Source of the DNA: Paracoccaceae bacterium
Lineage (GTDB): Bacteria; Pseudomonadota; Alphaproteobacteria; Rhodobacterales; Rhodobacteraceae
Length of the DNA stretch: 62,432 bases
NCBI GenBank assembly: GCA_011389685.1
Contig: JAABTV010000016.1
Coordinates: forward strand, 1-62,432
Direction of reading: 5' to 3'
This document shows, piece after piece, positions 27,788 to 36,885 of the stretch; the first letter of the stretch is position 1; each line of letters begins with the position of its first letter. Both the position numbers and the translations under genes were made by a program. The notes beneath the pieces were generated by a model, which saw only the letters and a program-made list of their open reading frames with translations, was not told the origin of the DNA and ran no database searches.

Positions 27788-28966
27788 TCAGCTGTAGATG
27801 CAGTCACGCAAGCGAATGAGTGCGTGCTCCATTTCATCTTTTGGAGCCACCATTGCGGCCCGGATATAGGTTTTGCCCGGGTTGGAGCCATTCACGTCCC
27901 GCGCCAGGTAGGCGCCGGGCAGGACTCGGACACCGGTTTCCTTCCACGCCTTGAGCGCGGCGGTTTCACCGTCTTCGACCGGCAACCAGAGAAAGAACCC
28001 GGCTTCCGGGCCTTGATATCCCTCGATCCCCGACATCACCGCATCGGCGACTTCGTATTTCTTCTGATAAAGGCGGCGGTTCTCGGTGACATGCTCTTCT
28101 TCCGCCCAGACCCGCTCGGATGCGATTTGCAGCGGCAGGGGGACCGGTGCGCCCGCATAGGCGCGCAATTGCTTGAACCGGGCAATGGATTGCGGCCCGC
28201 CCGCAACGAAACCGGAGCGCAGCCCCGGCAGGTTCGAGCGTTTGGAAAGCGAGTGGAACACAACCACCCGTTCCGGATCGGCGCCCATTTCGGCGGCCAC
28301 TTCCATCGCGCTGGGCGGCGAGGTGTCGCGATAAATCTCGGAATAGCATTCGTCGGCGAAGATCTGGAAATCGAACTGTTCGGCCAGACCGATCAACTCG
28401 CGCAGATAGGCACGGTCGGCGACGGCGCCCTGCGGGTTCGAGGGTGAGCAGATATAGGCCGCCGCGACCCGGTTGAGCATATCGGTGGGCAGGCCGGAAT
28501 AATCGGGCAGGTATCCGGTGGCGCGGGTGGCGGGTACCATGACCGGCCGGGCATCCACCGAAATCGCACCGATCATGTAGACCTGATAGAACGGGTTGGG
28601 CAGCAGGATCAGTGGCTGATCGCCCCTCACCTTCTCGGGCACCAGTGCCATGCAGGCGTTGTAAAGCCCTTCGCGGGTGCCGTTCAGAACCATGACCTGG
28701 GTCTCGGGGTCGGTCTTGACGCCGAACCGGCGTTTGAGCCAGTCCGAGATCGCGCCACGCAAACCCAGGGTGCCGTCATTGGGTGGGTAGGCATTGAAGC
28801 CGGCGGCATTCTCGGAAATCACGCCCGGAACCCAGTCGGGAAAGGGATGTTTCGGCTCACCGATGGTCATATGCGCCACGTCACCCCCCGGCTGGTGATG
28901 ATCCAGCAAGGCGCGCAGGCGCGGGAATGCATATTCCGGCAGGTTCGAGAACCGATCGGGAAACAT
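27788..28966 (-). CDS. dapC: Class I/II aminotransferase, probable succinyldiaminopimelate transaminase DapC
   Basis: A 392-residue PLP enzyme. The PLP lysine is K242 in [17 protein letters not shown], a signature typical of DapC-type enzymes, and the cofactor aspartate/tyrosine are in [10 protein letters not shown] (203-212). SPSNPQG (174-180) holds the conserved asparagine. It would convert N-succinyl-L-2-amino-6-oxopimelate to succinyldiaminopimelate. The specificity is inferred from the SLSKRSN motif and from dapD in the same window. It is upstream of and close to ftsK, so the two are probably co-transcribed. Confidence 0.88.
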   Translation of the reverse strand: MFPDRFSNLPEYAFPRLRALLDHHQPGGDVAHMTIGEPKHPFPDWVPGVISENAAGFNAYPPNDGTLGLRGAISDWLKRRFGVKTDPETQVMVLNGTREGLYNACMALVPEKVRGDQPLILLPNPFYQVYMIGAISVDARPVMVPATRATGYLPDYSGLPTDMLNRVAAAYICSPSNPQGAVADRAYLRELIGLAEQFDFQIFADECYSEIYRDTSPPSAMEVAAEMGADPERVVVFHSLSKRSNLPGLRSGFVAGGPQSIARFKQLRAYAGAPVPLPLQIASERVWAEEEHVTENRRLYQKKYEVADAVMSGIEGYQGPEAGFFLWLPVEDGETAALKAWKETGVRVLPGAYLARDVNGSNPGKTYIRAAMVAPKDEMEHALIRLRDCIYS

Positions 28967-29085
28967 GGGTTTACTGCTTTTTCTGCCTCAGGGCCGGGGT
29001 CATGAACGCCCCGTTTGAAAGCATGTTACCCAAGCGGCACGGCCACGTCCAGAAATTCACGCGTCGGCAGAGGCAGTTGTGGCAT

Positions 29086-30414
29086 TTAGGCCAAAACCTT
29101 TTCGGCCCCGGCTGCCACGCGCAAAAGCGCCTCTTCGCCAAAGGCTTTGCCCATCAGGATCACGCCACAGGAGGGTGTGCCCGTGGGCAGGGTCATGGCG
29201 GAAAGTCCGAGCATGTTGCCGATCCGCGTATTGCGCAGGGTCAGGAGGTTCTCGGTCACGTAATAGTCGTGATCGCTGAGCAGGCGATCGGCCTTGGGGG
29301 GCAGGTTGGGAGCCGACGGGATGATGACCGCATCAAACCCGGCAACACGGGCGGCCCATTCGGCGCGCGCGGCGTCGATGTCGTGCCAGGCCCGGACGTA
29401 ATCGGCGGCGTCGTGATCGCGCCCCGAGCGGAACCGTTCGAGAATCTGCGGGAACATCTTGTCCGGTGCGGTGTCGATCAGATCGCCCCATGTGCCCCAG
29501 GCCTCGGAGGTGAAGGAGACCGCCGATTGGTCCATGGCGCGGGTGACTTCGGGTGCCTCGAAGGGTTCAAGCAGCGCGCCGGCCTCGGTCAGCCGGTCCA
29601 TCGCCTCCTTGTAGGCCGCAATTGGCGCATCCCGCACATCGTCGAGCGCCACGGTCTGCAACACGCCGATCCGTGCGCCCCGAATCGTCGCTCCGGCAAG
29701 GTCGGCGGATTTTCCGCCTTCCAGCGCGGCCAGCATCAACGCGCAATCCTCGACTGATCGGGCGAGCGGCCCGATGGTGTCGAACCTGGCACAAAGCGGC
29801 ACGACACCCTCGATCGAAAGCCGTCCTGCCGTGGTCTTGAGCCCCACAAGGTCGTTCCAGGCGCTCGGGATGCGCACCGAGCCGCCGGTATCCGACCCGA
29901 TCCCGCCAGGCGCCAGGCCGAAGGCGACCGATGCCGCTGCCCCCGAGGACGACCCACCCGGCACTGCCTCCGGGTCATTCGCATTCGGCGGTGTGGCCGT
30001 GACCGGGTTGAGCCCGAGACCCGAGAAGGCGAATTCCGACATATGCGTCTTGCCAAGGCAGACCGTCCCGGCCAGCGTCGCGTTCCGCAAAACACGGGCG
30101 TCGACCTCCGGCACCCGCCCTTCGAGCAGGGCCGATCCGGCCTCGGTCGCAACCCCGACCGTATCGAACAGGTCTTTCCAACTCACCGGCACTCCGTCGA
30201 GAGGGCCCCGGCGCTGCCCGGCCTTGGCCCGTTTGGATGCGGCCCCGGCCTCGGCCATGGCGCGGCTCTCGGTCAGGCGGGCATAGATGCGGTCGCGGTG
30301 TTCATGCGCCTTGATGGCCGAAAGATAGGTTTCGGTGAGGGCGACGGGGTCGATCTCGCCCGCCGCGATCCCACGCCCCAGATCGCCCATGCTCATCCAC
30401 AACCAGTCCTTCAT
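29086..30414 (-). CDS. Amidase (amidase-signature family)
   Basis: A 442-residue amidase-signature hydrolase. The Ser-cisSer-Lys triad is visible: K80 in GVPVSWKDLFDT, serines 155-157 in PGGSSSGAAA and the nucleophile S179 in GSDTGGSVRIP. The family includes acylamide hydrolases, GatA-like and allophanate-type enzymes, but GatB/GatC are not adjacent and the length and C-terminus favour a general amidase. Substrate unknown. It lies 119 bases upstream of dapC on the same strand; that gap holds no gene. Confidence 0.9.
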   Translation of the reverse strand: MKDWLWMSMGDLGRGIAAGEIDPVALTETYLSAIKAHEHRDRIYARLTESRAMAEAGAASKRAKAGQRRGPLDGVPVSWKDLFDTVGVATEAGSALLEGRVPEVDARVLRNATLAGTVCLGKTHMSEFAFSGLGLNPVTATPPNANDPEAVPGGSSSGAAASVAFGLAPGGIGSDTGGSVRIPSAWNDLVGLKTTAGRLSIEGVVPLCARFDTIGPLARSVEDCALMLAALEGGKSADLAGATIRGARIGVLQTVALDDVRDAPIAAYKEAMDRLTEAGALLEPFEAPEVTRAMDQSAVSFTSEAWGTWGDLIDTAPDKMFPQILERFRSGRDHDAADYVRAWHDIDAARAEWAARVAGFDAVIIPSAPNLPPKADRLLSDHDYYVTENLLTLRNTRIGNMLGLSAMTLPTGTPSCGVILMGKAFGEEALLRVAAGAEKVLA

Positions 30415-30424
30415 CCCGTCCGTC

Positions 30425-30457
30425 CTTCATCTTGCCTGAAATACTCCCGCCGGAGGC
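30425..30457. repeat. Dispersed Rhodobacterales-type intergenic motif (copy 1)
   Basis: The stretch begins CTTCATCTTGCCTGAAATAC and ends in GGAGGC, next to a GCCGGAGGC-type block. Related sequences occur at 35861-35883 (opposite orientation) and 39554-39579. I recall this pattern as common between genes in this order, but a genome search would be needed to show it. Confidence 0.4.
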
Positions 30458-30537
30458 ATCCGCACTCTCGGCATGGACCCACGCTAGCGGCGATCTGTGC
30501 CATGGACAATCCCGGGTGAATGACCACATTTAGGGGC

Positions 30538-31749
30538 ATGGAAGAGATACGAGACATCCTGATCGTCGGCGGCGGGCTCAATGGCCCGGCGCTGGCCCTG
30601 GCGCTGGCCCGCAAGGGCTTTACCGTGACGGTGGTGGACGCGCTGCCCGAGACGGTGCGCAAAAACGCGGCATTCGACGGACGGGCCTATGCGCTGGCCC
30701 TGGCATCGCAGCGGCTTCTGACGCGAATCGGCATCTGGGACCGGGTGGCCGGGAACAGCCAGCCGATGCACGAGATCAAGGCCAGCGACGGGCGTGCGGG
30801 CGAGGGGCCCGCGCCGTTCTTCCTGCATTTCGAATCGGCCGAGATCGAGGAAGGGCCGATGGGCCATATGCTCGAGGACCGCTATCTCAGGCGGGCCTTT
30901 CTCGATGCGATGGGCGAGGCGCCGGAAATCCGCCAGGTTCAGGACCGGGTCATCGCGCAGGACGTGGATGCAAGCGGCGTGAGCCTGCGGCTGGAAAGCG
31001 GGCAGACCCTGCGCGGGCGGTTGCTAGTCGGTTGCGACGGGCGCGAGTCGGGCACGGCGCGGCGCGCGGGAATCCGGCGGACCGGCTGGGATTACGGGCA
31101 GACCGCGCTGGTCTGTGCGATCGAGCATGAAAAGCCGCATCATGGCATCGCGCATCAGTTCTTCATGCCACCGGGGCCGTTGGCCATCCTGCCCTTGCCG
31201 GGCAACGTGTCGTCTATCGTCTGGTCCGAGACGCATGACAGCGCAGCCGCGATCAACGCCTTGCCTGACAAGGAGTATCTTGAGGTCTTGCGCCCGAGGT
31301 TCGGTGATTTCCTTGGTCGGATCAGCATCAAGGGCAAACAATTCGCCTATCCTCTGAAGCTGACCATTGCCAACCAGTTCGTGGACGAACGCTTGGCACT
31401 CATCGGCGATGCGGCGCATGGGATGCATCCGATCGCCGGGCAGGGGCTCAATGCCGGGCTGCGCGATGTCGGTGCGCTGGTGGATGTCCTTGCCAAGGCC
31501 ACGCGGCGCGGCGAGGATTTTGCGTCACCTCTCGTGCTGGACCGTTATCAGGAATGGCGCCGGTTCGACGTGGCGACGCTGGCCATGGCGACGGATCTCA
31601 CGAACCGGCTCTTTTCCAACGACAACCCGCTGTTGCGCATGGTGCGTGACCTCGGGATGGGTGGGGTGAACGCCATGCCCGGCCTGCGCCGCGGCTTTCT
31701 GCGCGAGGCGGCCGGGCTGACCGGTGAATTGCCTGAACTGATGCGGTGA
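30538..31749 (+). CDS. ubiH: UbiH/UbiF-family FAD-dependent ubiquinone-biosynthesis hydroxylase
   Basis: A 403-residue flavoprotein monooxygenase. The FAD motif is ILIVGGGLNGPALALALARK (residues 7-26), the middle DG motif is LLVGCDGRESGTAR, and the second FAD motif is LALIGDAAHGMHPIAGQGLN. These are diagnostic of the UbiH/UbiF/Coq6 group that hydroxylates the ubiquinone ring. Which ring position it acts on cannot be read from sequence. Two starts are possible: ATG 30538, preferred for the N-terminus, or ATG 30520; neither has a strong ribosome site. It is convergent with gap. Confidence 0.88.
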   Translation: MEEIRDILIVGGGLNGPALALALARKGFTVTVVDALPETVRKNAAFDGRAYALALASQRLLTRIGIWDRVAGNSQPMHEIKASDGRAGEGPAPFFLHFESAEIEEGPMGHMLEDRYLRRAFLDAMGEAPEIRQVQDRVIAQDVDASGVSLRLESGQTLRGRLLVGCDGRESGTARRAGIRRTGWDYGQTALVCAIEHEKPHHGIAHQFFMPPGPLAILPLPGNVSSIVWSETHDSAAAINALPDKEYLEVLRPRFGDFLGRISIKGKQFAYPLKLTIANQFVDERLALIGDAAHGMHPIAGQGLNAGLRDVGALVDVLAKATRRGEDFASPLVLDRYQEWRRFDVATLAMATDLTNRLFSNDNPLLRMVRDLGMGGVNAMPGLRRGFLREAAGLTGELPELMR

Positions 31750-31787
31750 CGCCGTCGCCAGAATGGACGCGCCAAGGCCGGGGCGGC

Positions 31788-32777
31788 TCAGCGCCTTGCC
31801 ATCAACCCTGCCATATCCAGCATCCGGTTCGAGAACCCCCATTCATTGTCATACCAGCCGAAAACCCTGAGCAATCCGCCGACCGACACGCTCGTTTCGC
31901 GTCCGCTCATCACGATGGATTCGGGGCGCATGCGCAAATCGGTCGAGACCAATGGCAGGGTGATCCAGCCGAATACCGGGTTCTCCGCCGCCATCTGCTC
32001 GAGAACCGCGTTGACCTCGTTCACGCGCGCCGTTCTTCGGGTCTGAACCGTGAGGTCGATGCAGGACACGCTGGCGGTCGGAACCCGCACCGCCCTGGCC
32101 TCGATGCGGCCCGCCAACTCCGGCAGAACCGAACCGATAAGTCGCGCCGCGCTCGTCGTCGTGGGCACCATCGAAAGGGCCGCCGCGCGCGACCGCACCA
32201 GGTTCGCCCTGGGCTTGTCGACGGTCGGCTGGCTGCCGGTGTAGCAATGCACGGTAGTCATATGTCCGCTTTCCACGCCCCAATGCCCATTCAGCAACGC
32301 CAGCAGCGGGGCCAGCGCATTCGTCGTGCAACTGGCATTCGACACGATTCGGTGGGCTCCGATATCCCCGCCATTCGCGCCCAGCACCACGGTCACATCC
32401 GCAACATCCGAGGGTCCCGAGATCAGCACCGATTTCGCCCCGGCCTCGAGCCCGCGTTCGACTTCGGCGCGGCCGCCCTCGGCCCCGGTGCATTCCAGCA
32501 AGACATCGACGCCTTGCAGATCGAGTTCTCGAATATCCGCGACCGAATGAAACGGGATGTGCCTCCCATCGACGATGATCGCCCCGTTCTCGTGGCGCAC
32601 ATCGCCCGGATAGGGGCCGAACACGCTGTCATAGGCGAAAAGATGGGCACAGCTTTCCAGCGGCGCGATATCGTTGATCGCGACAAGCTCGAACCCGTCG
32701 TTAGCCCGGCTGGTCAGCAACATGCGCAGGATCGACCGTCCGATCCGCCCGAATCCATTGATCGCGATTTTCGTCAT
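31788..32777 (-). CDS. gap: Type I glyceraldehyde-3-phosphate dehydrogenase
   Basis: A 329-residue GAPDH. The Rossmann start KIAINGFGRIGR is at residues 3-14, the NAD-selecting aspartate at about D36 (VAINDIA), the catalytic cysteine at C150 in SNASCTTNALAP, and the catalytic histidine in TTVHCYTGSQ. The second cysteine of the usual CTTNC is alanine. It overlaps the upstream small gene by four bases (ATGA), so the two are translated together. Other Calvin or glycolysis genes are not adjacent. A related erythrose-4-phosphate dehydrogenase role cannot be excluded. Confidence 0.92.
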   Translation of the reverse strand: MTKIAINGFGRIGRSILRMLLTSRANDGFELVAINDIAPLESCAHLFAYDSVFGPYPGDVRHENGAIIVDGRHIPFHSVADIRELDLQGVDVLLECTGAEGGRAEVERGLEAGAKSVLISGPSDVADVTVVLGANGGDIGAHRIVSNASCTTNALAPLLALLNGHWGVESGHMTTVHCYTGSQPTVDKPRANLVRSRAAALSMVPTTTSAARLIGSVLPELAGRIEARAVRVPTASVSCIDLTVQTRRTARVNEVNAVLEQMAAENPVFGWITLPLVSTDLRMRPESIVMSGRETSVSVGGLLRVFGWYDNEWGFSNRMLDMAGLMARR

Positions 32778-33142
32778 GACTCACAGGCCGGGGCCGACCC
32801 CGCCTTTCCGTCTTCTGCGAAAAACGGCGTCAACTGCGCCACGATCACGGCATTCTCATCCAGCGCGCGCTGAATCAGCACCCGCTCTTCCTCGGAAATC
32901 TCGTGCCCTTCGGCCAGCCGTTCCTCCAGCGTGCCATATCCGGTGACATCCAGCGGAGCGGTATCGGCCTGCTTCAGGATCGCCACCGTTTCGCGCACCG
33001 CCTCGGCTTCGTCCACGCCACTGGCAAAGACCATCAACGCCGCACCGGTTGCACGATCCGGCAAACCGTCCCCGGCCTTGCGGCCGATCTCGACCACGAG
33101 CGTATAGACTTGTTGACGGGATGATTTTTCGCGCGTTGCCAT
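32774..33142 (-). CDS. Small protein of unknown function coupled to gap
   Basis: A 122-residue protein I do not recognise. It reads as an alternating alpha/beta protein: strand VYTLVVEIGRK, a GAALMVFASGVDEAEAVRET helix region, VTGYGTLEERLAEGHEISE, then a long helix ending QLTPFF, with a disordered Ala-rich tail. The VFASGVDEAEAVRETVA part resembles the regular strand-turn-helix of small ferredoxin-like domains. Its stop overlaps the gap start (ATGA), so it is co-translated with GAPDH. Codon use looks like its neighbours. No signal peptide or membrane segment. Confidence 0.82.
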   Translation of the reverse strand: MATREKSSRQQVYTLVVEIGRKAGDGLPDRATGAALMVFASGVDEAEAVRETVAILKQADTAPLDVTGYGTLEERLAEGHEISEEERVLIQRALDENAVIVAQLTPFFAEDGKAGSAPACES

Positions 33143-33312
33143 GGCGCATCGCCCTACCCGCTACCGTCCCGAGCGTCAATCCGGGCCGGATAAACCGCTG
33201 TGCATTTGTTTCACAATCTCCGCTTTTCGGGAACTTTCAAAAGCAGTGATCAACCGGATCGTAACGCGCATCCGCGACACTCCGGCGCCAAGGCATCGGT
33301 TGGAGAGATCGC

Positions 33313-34881
33313 ATGGCACTGGCGTCGGAACTTCCCGTCGACACATCGGCAAACGCCCTTGAAATGGCCCACGAGATGTTCGGCAACGGCATCACCGTGG
33401 TGTCAGCCAGCTATGCGGGCGCCACGTCGGCCTCTGGCATCTATTCCGACGGTGACAGCACAGCACCCGGTGTGACCCCCTCGGACACGGGTGTGATCCT
33501 GTCGACCGGCAAGGCGACGGACATCACCAACAGCAGCGGTGATGCCAATACCAGCAGCGGCACCAGCACCAATCACATGCGGGCCGGTGACAGCGATCTG
33601 AGCAGCGTGTCAGGGCAGACAACCTATGACGCCGCCATTTTCGAGGCGGAGTTCATCCCGCAGGGCAGCGAACTGACCATGCAGGTCGTGTTCTCGTCGG
33701 AAGAATATCTCGAATATGCCAACTCAGGTTTCAACGATGCGGTGGGCGTGTGGGTCAATGGCGAGCAGGCCGTTCTCACCGTCGGGACCGGCGATATCAC
33801 GATCAACAACATCAACGATCAGAGCAACGAGAACCTCTATATCGACAACCCTGCCAGCGGCGAGACCTACAACACAGAGATGGACGGTTTCACGGTGACC
33901 TTGACCCTCAAGGCACCGGTGAACCCGAACGAGGTGAACACGATCAAGATCGGGATTGCCGATGGCGGTGACGGGGCATTCGACAGCAATCTCCTGATCG
34001 CCGGATATTCGATCCAGACGGCCCTCGTGGGCCAGGATGACGACATCGAAATTCGCGCTGGTGGCAGCGAAGAATTCGACATTCTGGCCAATGACACCAG
34101 CAGTACCGGCAGCACCCTGACGATCACCGAGATCAATGGCCAGCCGGTCTCGGTGGGCGATACCGTGGTCTTGACCACCGGCGAAGCGATCACGCTGACG
34201 CAAAGCGGTTTGATTCTGGCAGCGGCGGACGATGACGTTGGGGAAAACACCTTTTCCTACACGGTCGAGGATGAAGCCGGAAATTCGGATGTCGCCTTTG
34301 TCAACCTGACCACGACCCCCTGTTTTACGGCGGGAACGTTGATCGAGACACCCGCGGGGCCGGTGAGGGTCGAGGCGCTTGAACCGGGCGACCTGGTGCT
34401 GACGCTGGATCATGGGCCACAGCCGGTGCGATGGATCGGGCAGACAAGGCGGCGTGCCGAGGACCGCGATGCACCCGTCACGTTCAAGGCGGGCGCTCTG
34501 GGGGTGCATGACGCCCTGGAACTGTCGCCCAATCACCGGGTCATGATACGCTCGGCCATGGCGGAGTTGCTGTTCGGGGCGCATGAGGTTCTGATCAAGG
34601 CCAGGGAACTGGTCAATGACGGCACGATCCGGCGGCGCCGTGACGGGAAACCGGTCACCTACGTTCACCTGCTGTTTGGCCGGCACGAATTGATCTGCGG
34701 CAACGGGCTCTGGAGTGAAAGCTACCATCCCGGGCGTGAGACGGCGCGCAGCTTCGATCTGGAAACCGGCGCCGAAATATGGCGCCTGTTTCCCGAATTG
34801 GAGAGCAATGCCGCGATCGGGTATGGCCCGACCGCGAGGATGACGCTGAAAAGCCATGAGGCGAGGCTCATGCTCGCCTGA
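33313..34881 (+). CDS. Choice-of-anchor-L domain protein with C-terminal Hint domain
   Basis: A 522-residue protein in three parts. Residues about 10-240 match the choice-of-anchor L pattern (GDSTAPGVTPSDTGVILSTG, QVVFSSEEYLEYANSGFNDAVGVW). Residues about 245-335 form a cadherin-like/Ig region (DILANDTSSTGSTLTITEING, GENTFSYTVEDEAGNS). At C337 (CFTAGTLIETPAGPVRVEAL) a Hint domain starts, with the N-terminal cysteine of Hedgehog/intein autoprocessing domains, and ends near 475 (LELSPNHRVMIRS is inside it). There is no N-terminal signal peptide, so type I secretion is possible. The Hint domain could cleave or anchor the protein. Confidence 0.88.
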   Translation: MALASELPVDTSANALEMAHEMFGNGITVVSASYAGATSASGIYSDGDSTAPGVTPSDTGVILSTGKATDITNSSGDANTSSGTSTNHMRAGDSDLSSVSGQTTYDAAIFEAEFIPQGSELTMQVVFSSEEYLEYANSGFNDAVGVWVNGEQAVLTVGTGDITINNINDQSNENLYIDNPASGETYNTEMDGFTVTLTLKAPVNPNEVNTIKIGIADGGDGAFDSNLLIAGYSIQTALVGQDDDIEIRAGGSEEFDILANDTSSTGSTLTITEINGQPVSVGDTVVLTTGEAITLTQSGLILAAADDDVGENTFSYTVEDEAGNSDVAFVNLTTTPCFTAGTLIETPAGPVRVEALEPGDLVLTLDHGPQPVRWIGQTRRRAEDRDAPVTFKAGALGVHDALELSPNHRVMIRSAMAELLFGAHEVLIKARELVNDGTIRRRRDGKPVTYVHLLFGRHELICGNGLWSESYHPGRETARSFDLETGAEIWRLFPELESNAAIGYGPTARMTLKSHEARLMLA

Positions 34882-34890
34882 CAGGGGCGA

Positions 34891-35718
34891 TCAGTCCCGC
34901 AAAAGCTCGTTGATCGAGGTTTTCGAGCGGGTTCTCGCATCCACCCGCTTCACGATTACCGCGCAATAAAGGTTGACCCCGTTGCTTGACGGCATCGAGC
35001 CCGACACCACGACCGACCCGGCGGGCACCTCGCCATACATGACCGCGCCGGTCTCGCGATCGACGATCTTGGTCGACTGGCCGATAAAGACGCCCATCCC
35101 CAGAACAGAGCCTTCGCGCACGATCACGCCCTCGACCACTTCGGAGCGCGCGCCGATAAAGCAATTGTCCTCGATGATCGTCGGCCCGGCCTGCATCGGC
35201 TCCAACACGCCGCCGATACCGACACCGCCCGACAGGTGCACGCCGCGGCCGATCTGCGCACAGGAGCCGACCGTGGCCCATGTGTCGACCATCGTACCCT
35301 CGTCGACATAGGCGCCGAGGTTCACGAAGGACGGCATCAGCACCACGCCCGGCGCGATAAAGGCCGACCGCCGCACGATGCAGTTGGGCACCGCGCGAAA
35401 TCCGCCGGCCTTCCAGTCGGCATCGGTCCATCCGGCGAACTTGCTGTCCACCTTGTCCCACCAGCCGCCGCCCTGCGGCCCGCCCGATTGCTGTTCCATG
35501 TCCTTGAGGCGGAAGCCAAGCAAGACCGCCTTCTTGGCCCATTGATTCACCTGCCATGTGCCATCCGCACCACGTTCGGCCACGCGCAAACCGCCACCGT
35601 CCAGCGCATCGAGCGTCGCCTCGATGGCGTCACGGGTCTCGCCCGTGGTGGCCGGTGTGATCTGGTCACGGGTGTCCCATGCGGCCTCGATGGCCGCTTC
35701 GAGCTGCGCGTTCGACAT
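34891..35718 (-). CDS. dapD: 2,3,4,5-tetrahydropyridine-2,6-dicarboxylate N-succinyltransferase DapD
   Basis: A 275-residue left-handed beta-helix acyltransferase. Hexapeptide repeats run from about residue 105 ([21 protein letters not shown]) to about 225, with the family segment [25 protein letters not shown]. It succinylates tetrahydrodipicolinate, the step that commits to the succinylase branch. A GGGGAG site precedes the ATG. It is convergent with the Hint gene (nine bases) and has its own promoter region. dapC and dapB are elsewhere in the window. Confidence 0.96.
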   Translation of the reverse strand: MSNAQLEAAIEAAWDTRDQITPATTGETRDAIEATLDALDGGGLRVAERGADGTWQVNQWAKKAVLLGFRLKDMEQQSGGPQGGGWWDKVDSKFAGWTDADWKAGGFRAVPNCIVRRSAFIAPGVVLMPSFVNLGAYVDEGTMVDTWATVGSCAQIGRGVHLSGGVGIGGVLEPMQAGPTIIEDNCFIGARSEVVEGVIVREGSVLGMGVFIGQSTKIVDRETGAVMYGEVPAGSVVVSGSMPSSNGVNLYCAVIVKRVDARTRSKTSINELLRD

Positions 35719-35835
35719 GTTTCGTCTCCCCTGTCGGATTCTGGCGTTCCTGCGGCTATAGCGGCAAGGGGTGCGCCGATCAATGCGGCCCGTTCGTCAA
35801 GGAGTATTGCCGATGGCGCCGGGCCCGATCTGTCC

Positions 35836-35854
35836 CTGGGGGTTTCACCCCCAG
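35836..35854 (-). terminator. Hairpin downstream of the threonine dehydratase gene
   Basis: CTGGGGGT (35836-35843) and ACCCCCAG (35847-35854) form an 8-bp perfect stem with a TTC loop. It lies 37 bases past the stop codon of the minus-strand dehydratase and upstream of dapD, so it probably ends the dehydratase transcript. No U-tract. Confidence 0.5.
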
Positions 35855-35860
35855 ACCCCC

Positions 35861-35883
35861 AAGGTATTTCGGGTCAGATGAAG
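35861..35883. repeat. Dispersed Rhodobacterales-type intergenic motif (copy 2)
   Basis: AAGGTATTTCGGGTCAGATG followed by AAG, the reverse orientation of the motif at 30425-30457 (shared core GTATTTC..AGATGAAG). It sits next to the hairpin at 35836-35854. Confidence 0.4.
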
Positions 35884-35890
35884 ACAGGAG

Positions 35891-36811
35891 TCAGCCCAGC
35901 GGATCGGGCGCCACGTTGGCCCCGCAGACGAGCACCGCCACGCGCTCACCCGGTTCGGGGCTATAGGCCCCGCTCAGAAGCGCGGCCAGCGCGGTCGCGC
36001 CCGCAGGCTCCACCAGTTGCCGCAGCCTGCGCCAGAGCGCCTTTTGCGCATCAATGATCGCATCGTCACCGACCAGCACGCTTTGCGCGCCATGCTCGGC
36101 CGCAAGGTCATGGCAAATATCACCGATCCGCCGCGCGCCCAGCGCATTTGCGGCCACGCCCGACACTTCGACATCGACCGGGTGTCCCGCCGCCAGCGCC
36201 TTGTGAAGCGCACAGGAGGTTTCCGGCTCGACCGCGACGACCTTGCGCGCGCCCTGAAGCCAAGCCAGCGCCCCGGCGATCAGCCCGCCACCGCCCACCG
36301 CGATCAGCACCGTGTCGGCGCACAATCCCTGGCCCTCCCATTCGGCCATGCAGGTGCCTTGCCCAGCCACGGTCGCTGGGGCGTCGTAGGCATGGATCTG
36401 CATCGCGCCTGAGGCGTCCTCGTATTCGCGCGCCGCGGCCAGCGCATTGGCATATTCGCCGCGCACCACCGTCAACTGCGCCCCGGTCTCACGGATCAGC
36501 GCGATTTTCGAGGGTCCGGCCATTTCGGGCACGAAGATATGCGCCGCATGGCCCAGCGCATGCGCGGCAAAGGCCACCGCGGCGCCATGATTGCCACCGC
36601 TGGCGGCGACCAGTCCGGCCTGCGGCACCGGTCCCGAAAGCAGCGTGTTGAACGCACCGCGCGCCTTGAAGCTCCCTGTGTGCTGCATCTGTTCGAGCTT
36701 GAGTTCGACCGGGTAGCCGAGGCCAAGGCCATCGCATGTCAGCACCGGTGTAAGCCGCACATGGCCTTCGATCCGCAATTTCGCTGCCGCGATTTCGCGT
36801 TTCCAGTTCAT
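35891..36811 (-). CDS. PLP-dependent threonine/serine dehydratase
   Basis: A 306-residue fold-type II PLP enzyme. The PLP lysine is K49 in HTGSFKARGAFN, the substrate/phosphate loop is ASGGNHGAAVAFAA, and the glycine-rich phosphate-binding loop is VGGGGLIAGA. It lacks a C-terminal ACT domain, so it is of the catabolic or short type rather than IlvA. Threonine, serine or another hydroxyamino acid (as in serine racemase-like proteins) could be the substrate. It is divergent from the LOG gene; 74 bases lie between. Confidence 0.88.
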   Translation of the reverse strand: MNWKREIAAAKLRIEGHVRLTPVLTCDGLGLGYPVELKLEQMQHTGSFKARGAFNTLLSGPVPQAGLVAASGGNHGAAVAFAAHALGHAAHIFVPEMAGPSKIALIRETGAQLTVVRGEYANALAAAREYEDASGAMQIHAYDAPATVAGQGTCMAEWEGQGLCADTVLIAVGGGGLIAGALAWLQGARKVVAVEPETSCALHKALAAGHPVDVEVSGVAANALGARRIGDICHDLAAEHGAQSVLVGDDAIIDAQKALWRRLRQLVEPAGATALAALLSGAYSPEPGERVAVLVCGANVAPDPLG

Positions 36812-36885
36812 CCTTTCCCCCCCGGCTGGCCTTGATCAGGCGAACCTTATAGAGCTTGGACGAACGCGCAACCAAGGAAACCGCC

